This document shows positions 9,143 through 17,907 of a stretch of 64,000 nt of DNA, in pieces. Origin of the DNA: Candidatus Avimonas faecium (lineage in GTDB: Bacteria > Bacillota > Clostridia > Oscillospirales > Acutalibacteraceae); NCBI GenBank assembly GCA_904419005.1, contig CAJFQI010000002.1:17593-81592 (forward strand). The letters run 5' to 3'. Under the pieces are notes generated by a model that ran no database searches, was not told the origin of the DNA, and saw nothing but the letters and a program-made list of their open reading frames with translations. The position numbers and the translations under genes were made by a program. How positions within the stretch are numbered: position 1 is the stretch's first letter; each line of letters starts with the position of its first letter.

Positions 9143-9270
9143 AGCGGCCCCGCCGCCGCAAGGGCCAAAACGGCCTGTGGGGAAAAGCCGCCCGCCTTCC
9201 ACTCCGATCGGCGTGCGAAGGCGGGCGGCCTTTTTGGCGCGGCGATGCCCCGACAGGGCTCCCGCCGCCG

Positions 9271-10146
9271 TTATCCGGCGCCGGAGCCAAACAGCGCGCG
9301 GATGAGGGGGATCTGCTCCTTGGTCTGCCGGTAGCCCTCCTGCATACAGCCGGCCATTTCCCGGAAGGTCAGCAGGCCGGCCTTTTCCGGGAGCCGGGGA
9401 TGCAGCAGCAGCGTTTCCCCCCGCGCGACGTATTCCCGCATCCTGGTGGTGAGGATGGTCAGGGAATGGGAGACGATCTCGATCACCCCCTCGCTTTCGG
9501 GGGGCTCGTATTCCTCGGATACGTCAACGGCGAGCACCTGCGGCACCCCGGCCGCCAGCAGGAGGTTGACCGGCAGGTTGTCGGTCAGCCCGCCGTCCAC
9601 CAGGCAGCCGCCGTCCCAGGTGACCGGGCGGAAAACCGCCGGGAAGGCGCAGCTCGCCCGGATGGCGCGGCACAGAGGGGCTTCGGTACTCCAGCGGACG
9701 CGGGGGAGGGGGCGCACCCCGGCGAGGGTGTTGGTGTACGCGATGGTTTCCCCGGTGCGGATGTTCACCGCCGGGATGATGGTGCGCAGGCTCAGGTCGT
9801 GCATGGCCTTTCCCCCGGCCAGGGAGCAGAGGAAGCGTTCAAGGCGGTCCCCCTTGACCAGCCCCTGCATGGTGACCGGCCGCCGCGTGAGGAGCTGGAC
9901 GAGCGCGAGAAGCAGCCCCTTGATGTCCGGGTCGATCAGTTCCCGCCCGCTGCGGGACAGGGAAAGCAGAATGTGCTGCAGCCGCTTGGCGGGGATACCG
10001 GCGGCGTACAGCCCGCCGACGATGCTCCCCGCGCTGGCCCCGGCCACGGCGGAGGGGTACAGCCCCGCTTCGTTTAAGGCGAGAAGCACCCCGACGTGCG
10101 CCGCGCCCCGCGTCCCTCCGCCGGCCAAAGCGATACCGAATCCCAT
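9271..10146 (-). CDS. Patatin-like phospholipase family protein
   Basis: GIALAGGGTRGAAHVGVL, GASAGS, VDGGLTDNLPV: oxyanion hole, GxSxG and DG motifs. Confidence 0.92.
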   Translation of the reverse strand: MGFGIALAGGGTRGAAHVGVLLALNEAGLYPSAVAGASAGSIVGGLYAAGIPAKRLQHILLSLSRSGRELIDPDIKGLLLALVQLLTRRPVTMQGLVKGDRLERFLCSLAGGKAMHDLSLRTIIPAVNIRTGETIAYTNTLAGVRPLPRVRWSTEAPLCRAIRASCAFPAVFRPVTWDGGCLVDGGLTDNLPVNLLLAAGVPQVLAVDVSEEYEPPESEGVIEIVSHSLTILTTRMREYVARGETLLLHPRLPEKAGLLTFREMAGCMQEGYRQTKEQIPLIRALFGSGAG

Positions 10147-10358
10147 AGCCCGCCGCCCCTTTCCTTCGTTTCCTCGCTGTTTCCGCGTTCGGTTCCATGT
10201 TATGGGCCGGGAGAGGCGGTTATGACCGGCGGTCCGGCTCCGGCATGTATTTTTTGGAAAATGGGATGCGGCGGAGCCATGGGCCGGGCGCCGCCCTCCT
10301 GTACAGCGGCGACGTACTCCCTCTTTATGAATGATTCTTTAATTTCCGCGCATATGCC

Positions 10359-10387
10359 TTGCGGAGGGAGGAAAGATACGGTATGAT
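10359..10387 (+). promoter_or_regulatory. Promoter for lemA-like operon
   Basis: TTGCGG, 17-nt spacer, TATGAT. Confidence 0.5.
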
Positions 10388-10424
10388 AAAGCCGCTGTAA
10401 AAGCATACGGCTATGGAGAGAGCA

Positions 10425-11021
10425 ATGAAGGAGTTTGATTATCTTATGAAAAAAAGCAAGGGCATTCTGCTGGGCGTCCTGGGGGCCCTGGCGCTCGTGG
10501 TGATTCTCGTGGTCGTCTGGGGGATCTCCGCCTACAACGGGCTGGTCAACGCCGAGCAGCGGGTGCATACACAGGAAAGCAACATTGAAACCCAGCTCCA
10601 GCGCCGCAGCGACCTGATCCCGAACCTGGTCAATACGGTCAAGGGATATGCCGCCCACGAGGAGGAAATCTTCACCGCCCTGGCGGAGGCCCGCGCCAAG
10701 CTGAGCGGCGCCTCCTCCCTGGAGGAGATGGACGAGGCGGACAGCGAGCTGAGCAGCGCGCTCAACCGCCTGATGGTGATTGTGGAGAATTACCCGGATC
10801 TGAAGGCGGACCAGAACTTCATCGGCTTGCAGGATGAGCTGGCGGGCACCGAAAACCGGATTGCGCAGGCCCGCCGGGATTATAACGAGGCCGTGCAGGA
10901 ATACAATGGGAAGGTTCGGCGCTTCCCCTCCAACCTGATCGCCGGGATGTTTGGCTTTGAACAGGCGGACCTTTTTGAAAGCGACGAGGGCGCTTCCTCT
11001 GTGCCGGAAGTGAGCTTCTGA
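10425..11021 (+). CDS. LemA family protein
   Basis: YNGLVNAEQRVHTQESNIETQLQRRSDLIPNLVNTVKGYAAHE, characteristic LemA. Confidence 0.93.
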   Translation: MKEFDYLMKKSKGILLGVLGALALVVILVVVWGISAYNGLVNAEQRVHTQESNIETQLQRRSDLIPNLVNTVKGYAAHEEEIFTALAEARAKLSGASSLEEMDEADSELSSALNRLMVIVENYPDLKADQNFIGLQDELAGTENRIAQARRDYNEAVQEYNGKVRRFPSNLIAGMFGFEQADLFESDEGASSVPEVSF

Positions 11022-11043
11022 GCCGCTTTGCAGGGAGGGGGAG

Positions 11044-11868
11044 ATGCCGATGGCAGCGACTGCGGCCGATGCGGCGGTCTGGACGGCGGGGAAAAGGCGG
11101 CTCCCGCTGCTGCTTAGCCTGATCGGCCTGGCGGCGGCGTTCACGCTCCCGGCGGCTGCGGCCTCCGCGGATTACCAGCCGACCGAACGCTTTTTTGTCA
11201 ACGATTTTGCCGGGGTGATTTCCTCATCGGACGCCGAGGAGATCTACGCCCTGGGGGCGGAGCTCCAGGAGAAAACCGGCGCGCAGGTGGTGGCGGTCAC
11301 CGTCCCGACCACCGGCGGCGAGGATATCCGCCAGTATGGCCTGGACCTGGGCCGGGACTGGGGGATTGGGCAGGAGGATGAGGACAACGGCGTCCTGCTC
11401 CTGCTGGTGACCGAGGACCGGCAGGTCAGCATTGAGGTGGGCTACGGCTTGGAAGGCGCGCTCAACGACGCCAAAACCGGCCGGATTCTTGATACCTACG
11501 CCACCCCGGATTTTGCGGAGGGGGCGTATTCCTCGGGGATGCGCAAGGCCTACCGCGCCCTGGTCAACGAGGTGTATATAGAGTACGGCCTGGATCCGGT
11601 TGATGACGATTACGTCCCGGATTCCCCGGAGGAGGAGGGCGGCGGCCAGAACGTGCTGGCCGCGCTTCCCTTTGTCCTTTTCCTGGCTCTCTTTGCCTTC
11701 ACCATGGTGCGGAGCCGCACCCGCGGCGGCCCGCCCTTTATCTTCTTCGGCGGCCCCCGCGGCGGAGGCGGCTTCCACGGCGGAGGCGGGGGCTTCGGAG
11801 GCGGCGGAGGCGGCTTCCACGGCGGAGGCGGGAGCTTCGGCGGAGGCGGCAGCTCCCGCGGGTTTTAG
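11044..11868 (+). CDS. TPM domain (YgcG-like) protein with Gly-rich C-terminus
   Basis: FVNDFAGVISSSDAEEIYALGAELQEKTGAQVVAVTVPTTGGEDIRQYGLDLGRDWGIGQ; adjacent to LemA; GGGGFHGGGGGFGGGG tail. Confidence 0.9.
   Translation: MPMAATAADAAVWTAGKRRLPLLLSLIGLAAAFTLPAAAASADYQPTERFFVNDFAGVISSSDAEEIYALGAELQEKTGAQVVAVTVPTTGGEDIRQYGLDLGRDWGIGQEDEDNGVLLLLVTEDRQVSIEVGYGLEGALNDAKTGRILDTYATPDFAEGAYSSGMRKAYRALVNEVYIEYGLDPVDDDYVPDSPEEEGGGQNVLAALPFVLFLALFAFTMVRSRTRGGPPFIFFGGPRGGGGFHGGGGGFGGGGGGFHGGGGSFGGGGSSRGF
11761..11840 (+). repeat. 38-nt coding direct repeat, two copies (Gly/Phe/His-rich tail)
   Basis: ggcggaggcggcttccacggcggaggcggg(g/a)gcttcgg at 11761-11798 and 11803-11840. Confidence 0.85.
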
Positions 11869-11997
11869 CCGCCGGCTTGTATTGTGCCCGTTTGCCTCCC
11901 GCCGGACGGAACGATACCGGCCGGGCGCGGGAGCCGTTCCGGGATGTGGCGTCGGCCCTGCGGGGCGCACAATTGGAAAATGGAACAGTGAGCGCAA

Positions 11998-12040
11998 GGG
12001 TGTGCGGCAGGACGGGGACGTTGGCCGCGCACCCTTTTTT
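11998..12040 (+). terminator. Rho-independent terminator
   Basis: GGGTGTGCGGC...GCCGCGCACCC followed by TTTTTT. Confidence 0.88.
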
Positions 12041-12322
12041 CGCCCGCTGCGTTTTGCCGGCGTTTGCCGCTCCTTTTTCGTCGCCGAGTCGTCGGATGGG
12101 CAGCCGGGGACGCCCCTCCGGTTCCGTTCAGAGGGGCGGAAGGAAAGGGAAAAATTCGCCCAGGGAATAGACTTTTCCTAAGAAGTATACTAAAATAGAT
12201 GGATAAAAGCCTGCGGGCGCCCGGCGCTGGGACGCCCCGGCAGTATGCCGCCGGAGGGCCTGCCATGCGGAATCGCACCGCCGGCAGGGCGGCTGGAAAA
12301 GAATGGACAGGAGGGAGCCCGG

Positions 12323-12985
12323 ATGGAACTGTGGGATCTTTTGAATGAGCGGGGGGAGCCGACCGGCAACACCATGGTACGCGGCGAACGGCTGCGGCTG
12401 GGGCAGTATCATCTGGTGGTCCACATCTGGGCGGCGGATTCCCGGGGGAGGCTGCTGATCCAAAGGCGGGCGGACCATCTGGCCTTGATGCCCGGCGTTT
12501 GGGCGGTGACGGGCGGCTCGGCCATCCACGGCGAGGACAGCTTGACCGCCGCCCGGCGGGAGCTGCGGGAGGAGCTGGGGATTGCCGCCCGCCCGGAGGA
12601 GCTGGAATTTGTCGGCCGGCTGCGCCGCCGCAATTCCTTCAGCGACCTATGGCTCCTCCGGCGGGATATCGCCTTGCAGGAGCTCACCCTGCAAAAGGAG
12701 GAGGTGGCCGACGCCCGCTGGGTGACCCGGGAGGAGCTGGAGGCGATGGTGCGGGAGAAAACCTTCCACAACTACGGCCGCCCCTATTTTGAAAAGGTGT
12801 TCCGCGCGGTTTACGGCAGTGACGGCGGGGAACCGGGCGCCTCCCCAGGCAAACCGGCCGGCGGACAAGTGAGGCAAGCCCCAAAACGCGCTGGCACAGG
12901 GCGCAGGGAGGCTGAGCTCTGCCCGGGAAATGGCTCTGCGCCGCCTTCGGAGGCGAATACGCGGAAAAGGGGAGGAATGGGATGA
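12323..12985 (+). CDS. NUDIX hydrolase
   Basis: Nudix box GGSAIHGEDSLTAARRELREELGI. Confidence 0.93.
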   Translation: MELWDLLNERGEPTGNTMVRGERLRLGQYHLVVHIWAADSRGRLLIQRRADHLALMPGVWAVTGGSAIHGEDSLTAARRELREELGIAARPEELEFVGRLRRRNSFSDLWLLRRDIALQELTLQKEEVADARWVTREELEAMVREKTFHNYGRPYFEKVFRAVYGSDGGEPGASPGKPAGGQVRQAPKRAGTGRREAELCPGNGSAPPSEANTRKRGGMG

Positions 12986-13842
12986 AACGGCTGTACGTCA
13001 CCGACCTTGACGGGACGCTGCTCAACAACCGCGCGGCGCTTTCCGCCCGTTCGGCGGCGATCCTTAACAGGCTGATTGAGCAGGGGGCGTGGATTTCGGT
13101 CGCCACCGCCCGCAGCCCGATCGGCCTGGCGATGACCAACCTTCGTCAGGTGCGCTTCCGCCTGCCTCTGGTGCTGATGAACGGGGCGCTGCTTTACGAC
13201 CTGCCATCGTCCCGGATCCTTGAGGGCTGCTGCTGGCAGCCCGGAACCGCCGCGCAGGTGCTGGAAATCTGCCGCCAAGGGGGGAAGACCCCCTTCCTGT
13301 ACCGGGTGGAGGACGGGAAGATGGACATCGTCTTTACCGGCTTGACCTCGGAGGGGGAACGGGCGTTTTACCGCAGCCGGGCGGAAAAATTCCCCGGCGC
13401 CTTCCGGCAGGTTCCCTCCTATCCGCTGGACGAGGCGGTGTACTGCTCGATGCAGGACAGCGAATCGGTCCTCCGCCCGATCCGGGAGAGGCTGCAGGGC
13501 CTGCCGGATGTGGCCAGCGTCCTGTACGCCGATACCTACCGGAAGGGAAACTGGTATCTTGAGGTTTTTTCCGCCCGCGCGGGCAAGGGCAACGGCGTCC
13601 GCCGGCTCCGCGACCGCTTGGGGGCGCGGGCCGTCACCGCTTTCGGCGACAACGACAACGATCTGCCGATGCTCGCAATGGCCGATACCGCCTGCGCCGT
13701 CGCCAACGGGACGACGGCGGTCCGGGAAAAGGCCGACGTGATTATTCCCTCCAACGAGGAGGACGGCGTGGCGGTTTACCTATTGAACGACTTTCGGCCG
13801 GACGGACAGGGACGGCCGGATCAAAGGAGCGAGACAATGTGA
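12982..13842 (+). CDS. Cof-type HAD-IIB family hydrolase
   Basis: YVTDLDGTLLNN...ATARSPIG...KGNGVRRL...AFGDNDNDLPML. Confidence 0.9.
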   Translation: MKRLYVTDLDGTLLNNRAALSARSAAILNRLIEQGAWISVATARSPIGLAMTNLRQVRFRLPLVLMNGALLYDLPSSRILEGCCWQPGTAAQVLEICRQGGKTPFLYRVEDGKMDIVFTGLTSEGERAFYRSRAEKFPGAFRQVPSYPLDEAVYCSMQDSESVLRPIRERLQGLPDVASVLYADTYRKGNWYLEVFSARAGKGNGVRRLRDRLGARAVTAFGDNDNDLPMLAMADTACAVANGTTAVREKADVIIPSNEEDGVAVYLLNDFRPDGQGRPDQRSETM

Positions 13843-15002
13843 CGAATTTCCTAATCCGTTTGTTTATCCGCAACCCGGAGGACACGGAAAGCAGCGGCGC
13901 GCGCTACGCCTACGGACGGCTGGCAGGCGCCGCGGGCTTGTGCGCCAACCTCCTGCTTTTCCTGGCTAAGCTGCTGGCCGGCCTGTTTTCCCAGAGCATG
14001 GCGATCGTGGCCGACGCCTTCAATAACCTTTCGGACGCCGGTTCCTCGCTGGTGACCCTGGTCGGCTTCAAGCTTTCCAGCGCGCCGCCGGATAAGGAGC
14101 ACCCCTTCGGCCACGGGCGGATGGAATACCTCACCGCGATGGCGGTGGCGGTGATGATCATGCTGGCCGGGCTGGAGTTGGCCCAAAGCTCGATTGACAA
14201 GATCCTGCACCCGAGCGGGACCGATTTCCAGCTGCTTTCGGTGCTGATCCTGGCCGCCGCGATCGCCGTCAAGCTCTGGATGGCGCTGTTTTACCGCCGC
14301 ATCGGCAATCGGATTGATTCCGAGGCGTTGCGCGCCGCGGCGGCGGACAGCCGCAACGACGTGATCTGCACCGGCGTGGTGCTCGTTTCTTCGGTGGTCG
14401 GCCTGCTGACCAGCTGGGAGATTGACGGCTGGGTCGGCGCGGCAGTGTCGCTGTTTGTCCTTTGGTCCGGCTTTTCCGTGCTCAAGGACACGGTGTCCCC
14501 CCTGCTCGGCCAGGCGCCCGACCCGGAGATGGTGAAGGGTATCCGCTCCATGGTGCTATCCCACGAGGGGGTCATCGGCGTGCACGACCTGATGGTGCAC
14601 AACTACGGCCCCGGCCGGTGCGTGATTTCCCTGCATGCGGAGGTGCCCGCGCATGAGGATTTGCTCCAGAGCCACGATCGAATTGATTGCATTGAAAAGG
14701 AGATTGCGGGGAAATATAACGCCGTGGTCTGCATCCATATGGATCCGGTCAATACCGACGATCCCCGGGTGGAGCATCTGCTTACGCTGACGCGGGATAT
14801 CCTGCACGGCATTGACCCCAGCCTCAGCCTGCACGATTTCCGTGTGGTGTTCGGCCAGACCCACACCAACCTGATCTTTGATGTGGTGGTGCCTTACGGC
14901 TACAAGGGCGCGGACGGCCTGTGCGGCGAAATCCAGCATGAGCTGTGGCAGAGGGACCCCCATTTGTTTGCGGTGGCTACGGTGGAGCACAGCTATACCT
15001 GA
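13839..15002 (+). CDS. Cation diffusion facilitator family transporter
   Basis: GTG start overlapping upstream stop; SQSMAIVADAFNNLSDAGSSLVTL, HPFGHGRMEYLTA metal-binding TM motifs. Confidence 0.92.
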   Translation: MTNFLIRLFIRNPEDTESSGARYAYGRLAGAAGLCANLLLFLAKLLAGLFSQSMAIVADAFNNLSDAGSSLVTLVGFKLSSAPPDKEHPFGHGRMEYLTAMAVAVMIMLAGLELAQSSIDKILHPSGTDFQLLSVLILAAAIAVKLWMALFYRRIGNRIDSEALRAAAADSRNDVICTGVVLVSSVVGLLTSWEIDGWVGAAVSLFVLWSGFSVLKDTVSPLLGQAPDPEMVKGIRSMVLSHEGVIGVHDLMVHNYGPGRCVISLHAEVPAHEDLLQSHDRIDCIEKEIAGKYNAVVCIHMDPVNTDDPRVEHLLTLTRDILHGIDPSLSLHDFRVVFGQTHTNLIFDVVVPYGYKGADGLCGEIQHELWQRDPHLFAVATVEHSYT

Positions 15003-15083
15003 GACCTACAGGAAGGGGCGGGCCTATACGCAGGGCGCTTTAAGGCGTTTTGCCCGAGGAAAACGAGGAGGAAACAAGGAGAT

Positions 15084-15968
15084 ATGGCGGGATATATTCT
15101 TTATAACGGCTTCTGGAACCCGGACGGCCCGCCCGACCCGGTGTTAAGGCTGGAGGCCGCCGCACAGGCCAGGGGGAGGACGCTGACCCCGGTCCCCAAC
15201 AACAAAGCGGTCGTCGAATTTTCCGGCGGGATCACCGTCTCCGGCTTTGACGCGGAGGATTTCGCGCTGTTCTGGGACAAGGACATCCGGCTGGGACGGG
15301 CCCTGGAGGCCATCGGGGTGCGGCTGTATAATCCCGCCGCGGTTGTGGAGCTCTGCGACGACAAGGCCGCCACCCATTGGAAGCTGGCGGCCCAGGGGAT
15401 CCCGATGCCCCGTACCCTGGTCGCGCCCATGACCTATGTGCGCATGGACGAGGAACCGTCCCGCCTGTATCTTGAGCGGGCGGAGGAACGCCTGGGCTTC
15501 CCGATGGTGGTCAAGGAATGCTACGGCTCCCTGGGCGGGGAGGTCTATCTCGCCCATAATGCGGCGGAGCTGCGCGCCCTGGCGGAGCATATGGGATCCC
15601 GGCCCTTCTTCTGCCAGGAGTTTATCGGGGAAACCGCCGGGACGGACCTGCGGGTCTATGTGGTGGACGGCCGCCCCGTGGCGGCGATGCGCCGCCGCTC
15701 CGACACCGACTTCCGCGCCAATATCGGCAACGGGGGGCACGGGGAAGCCTATGCCCTCACCGAGCAGGAGGCGGAGCTGGCGGTACGCTGCTGCCGGATC
15801 CTGGGCGCGTATTTTGCGGGGGTGGATCTGCTGTGGGAGGCGGACGGCACGCCGCTGGTGTGCGAGGTGAATTCTAACGCCCATATGGCGGGCATCACCG
15901 CCTGCACCGGCGTAGATGTGGCGGGCGAAATTGTCAATTTTGTTTTCTCCCAGGAACGTCAGCGGTGA
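15084..15968 (+). CDS. RimK-like ATP-grasp family protein
   Basis: DDKAATHWKLAAQGIPMPRT, FPMVVKECYGSLGGEVYLA, FIGETAGTDLRVYVV, GVDLLWEADGTPLVCEVNSNAH. Confidence 0.85.
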   Translation: MAGYILYNGFWNPDGPPDPVLRLEAAAQARGRTLTPVPNNKAVVEFSGGITVSGFDAEDFALFWDKDIRLGRALEAIGVRLYNPAAVVELCDDKAATHWKLAAQGIPMPRTLVAPMTYVRMDEEPSRLYLERAEERLGFPMVVKECYGSLGGEVYLAHNAAELRALAEHMGSRPFFCQEFIGETAGTDLRVYVVDGRPVAAMRRRSDTDFRANIGNGGHGEAYALTEQEAELAVRCCRILGAYFAGVDLLWEADGTPLVCEVNSNAHMAGITACTGVDVAGEIVNFVFSQERQR

Positions 15969-16000
15969 GTTGGCGGACGATATATTCAGCCAGCCGATTA

Positions 16001-16032
16001 GAAGGGCGGGAGGGTTAACCCTCCCGCCCTTC
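16001..16032 (-). terminator. Perfect 14-bp palindromic hairpin at the 3' end of aroF (possible terminator)
   Basis: GAAGGGCGGGAGGG-TTAA-CCCTCCCGCCCTTC; no clear T-run on either strand; loop contains the aroF stop codon. Confidence 0.5.
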
Positions 16033-17025
16033 AAGCGTGAGCTGCGCTTTGACCTTGCCCATGACCCCGTCGAACTGGGCGGGGGTGAGGGACTGTGCCC
16101 CGTCGCAGAGAGCGGCCTTGGGGTTATTATGCACCTCAATCATCAAGCCGTCCGCTCCGGCCGCGACCGCCGCCTTGGACAGGGGCTCCACCAGCCAGGG
16201 GATGCCCGCCGCGTGGCTGGGATCAACGATCACCGGCAGGTGGGAATGGTGCTTGAGCAGCGGTACGGCGGAGATATCCAGTGTGTTGCGGGTGGCGGTC
16301 TCAAATGTGCGGATGCCTCGCTCGCACAGGATAACCTGCTCGTTGCCCCCGGCCAGGATGTATTCCGCGCTCATCAGGAATTCCTCCATCGTGTTGGCCA
16401 GGCCCCGCTTGAGAAGCACCGGCTTGCCGCAGTGCCCCAGCGCTTTGAGCATTTCAAAATTCTGCATGTTGCGCGCCCCCACCTGGATCACGTCCACGTC
16501 CCGGAACAGGCCGAGATGGGAGAGATCCATGATCTCGGAGACGATGGGAAGGCCGGTTTCCTGCTTGGCCAGCAGCAGCAACTCCAGCCCTTCGGCGTGG
16601 AGACCCTGGAAGGCGTAGGGGGAGGTGCGGGGCTTGAACGCGCCGCCCCGCAGCAGCTTGGCGCCGCTCGCCTTGACCGCTTTGGCCACAGCGACGATCT
16701 GCTCCTCGGTTTCCACCGAGCAGGGGCCGGCGATCACGCTGAAATGCGGGCCGCCGAATTGCGCGTCCCCTACGGCGACGACGGTGTCGTCCGGATGGAA
16801 TTTCCGGTTGGCCGCCTTGTACGGTTCGGATACCCGTTTGACATCCTCCACGATGTCGTTGGCCCGCACCGATTCCAGGTTTACGCGGGAGGTGTCGCCC
16901 ACCAGCCCTACAATGGTGGTGTGCTCGCCGTCGCTGCGGTGGCAGGTCAGGCCCTGGGCCTCCAGGCCGTGCAGCAGGCCCTCCACCTTCTGCTCGTCCG
17001 CGTTTTGCTTTAGGATGATAATCAT
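16015..17025 (-). CDS. aroF: 3-deoxy-7-phosphoheptulonate (DAHP) synthase
   Basis: N-terminal ferredoxin-like domain then FSVIAGPCSVETEEQI, RGGAFKPRTSPYAFQGL, DPSHAAG. Confidence 0.95.
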   Translation of the reverse strand: MIIILKQNADEQKVEGLLHGLEAQGLTCHRSDGEHTTIVGLVGDTSRVNLESVRANDIVEDVKRVSEPYKAANRKFHPDDTVVAVGDAQFGGPHFSVIAGPCSVETEEQIVAVAKAVKASGAKLLRGGAFKPRTSPYAFQGLHAEGLELLLLAKQETGLPIVSEIMDLSHLGLFRDVDVIQVGARNMQNFEMLKALGHCGKPVLLKRGLANTMEEFLMSAEYILAGGNEQVILCERGIRTFETATRNTLDISAVPLLKHHSHLPVIVDPSHAAGIPWLVEPLSKAAVAAGADGLMIEVHNNPKAALCDGAQSLTPAQFDGVMGKVKAQLTLEGREG

Positions 17026-17048
17026 ACCGGTTCCTCCTGTTTGTTTAG

Positions 17049-17092
17049 AAAATAAAAACGCCGGCAGGCTCTGTCGTGCAGAACCCGCCGGC
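17049..17092 (-). terminator. Intrinsic terminator in the aroF leader (putative attenuator)
   Basis: Reverse strand GCCGGCGGGTTCT-GCACGAC-AGAGCCTGCCGGC then GTTTTTATTTT, just upstream of the aroF Shine-Dalgarno. Confidence 0.88.
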
Positions 17093-17106
17093 TTTGAAAG
17101 CGTGTT

Positions 17107-17223
17107 TCAAAGGCGCCGCCATGGGACGGCCCGGGGACAGCACAAACAGCCCGAACGAATGCCGTTCAGGATCGCATAGCGGTAATATCGGGTGGTTTGG
17201 GCCGCTGCCGGGATATGTGCCAT
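17107..17223 (-). CDS. Putative 38-aa leader peptide upstream of DAHP synthase
   Basis: MAHIPAAAQTTRYYRYAILNGIRSGCLCCPRAVPWRRL*; AGGAGG 8 nt before ATG; lies between promoter and terminator. Confidence 0.7.
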   Translation of the reverse strand: MAHIPAAAQTTRYYRYAILNGIRSGCLCCPRAVPWRRL

Positions 17224-17256
17224 CGCCGTTTCCTCCTTTTGTGTTTGCTGCTTTAA

Positions 17257-17285
17257 AGTGTAACAGCATTTCCCGGCCTTGTCAA
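17257..17285 (-). promoter_or_regulatory. Promoter for aroF leader
   Basis: Reverse strand TTGACA (17285-17280), 17-nt spacer, TACACT (17262-17257). Confidence 0.82.
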
Positions 17286-17478
17286 GTGGAAGAGGGGATA
17301 GGAGGGGGATGTTTTTCGTCGGCTTGTGCCGGCGTGCGGATGCTGCCTTCCGTATTTCGGGGGCTGTCGGTTCCCATGGGAACCGGCGCAGGGACGGGCA
17401 ATTCCAGGCAAATTGTCCGGAGGATTCCTGCCCGAACATGAGGAAATAGACAAAAGCAAAAATTTTGGCTTTTCCTCC

Positions 17479-17507
17479 TTGCATTTTTACAGCGGTTGTG
17501 CTATCAT
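17479..17507 (+). promoter_or_regulatory. Promoter for rpmE
   Basis: TTGCAT, 17-nt spacer, TATCAT. Confidence 0.55.
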
Positions 17508-17550
17508 TCTACTGTTAATGCTTGGCCTTCCTGAAAGAGGTGACAATACC

Positions 17551-17760
17551 ATGAAAGAGAATATTCATCCGAAGTATGAAAAGGCGACCATCACCTGCGC
17601 ATGCGGCGAGGTGATTGAGACCCGCTCCACGAAGGGCAACCTCCGCGTGGAAATCTGCTCGAAATGCCACCCGTTCTTTACCGGCAAGCAGAAGCTGGTC
17701 GATACCGGCGGACGCGTTGACCGCTTCAAGAAGCGCTTTGGCATGAAAGACGAGAAATAA
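17551..17760 (+). CDS. rpmE: 50S ribosomal protein L31
   Basis: [64 protein letters not shown], zinc-binding (C+) form. Confidence 0.97.
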   Translation: MKENIHPKYEKATITCACGEVIETRSTKGNLRVEICSKCHPFFTGKQKLVDTGGRVDRFKKRFGMKDEK

Positions 17761-17774
17761 GCAGCGGCTTTATC

Positions 17775-17800
17775 GGGCAGCGCGCAGGCGCTGCCCTTTC
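17775..17800 (+). terminator. Terminator after rpmE
   Basis: GGGCAGCG-cgcagg-CGCTGCCC then TTTC. Confidence 0.7.
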
Positions 17801-17907
17801 TCGTATCCCGCCGGGGCGCGTCCCGTGCCGTGGAGGCGGCGGAAAGCCTTCCCGGCGGGGCCGTCTGCGTTCCGGCGGAGGGCCGCAGCAAAAGGAGGGG
17901 GCGGGCC

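Noticed and set aside
11224-11997. 257-aa minus-strand ORF rich in Ala-Ser-Glu repeats
   Set aside because: Arises from antisense reading of the Gly-rich TPM tail.
17508-17550. Possible ribosomal-protein L31 leader motif upstream of rpmE
   Set aside because: The predicted 5' UTR is only about 40 nt and I could not identify a convincing conserved fold.
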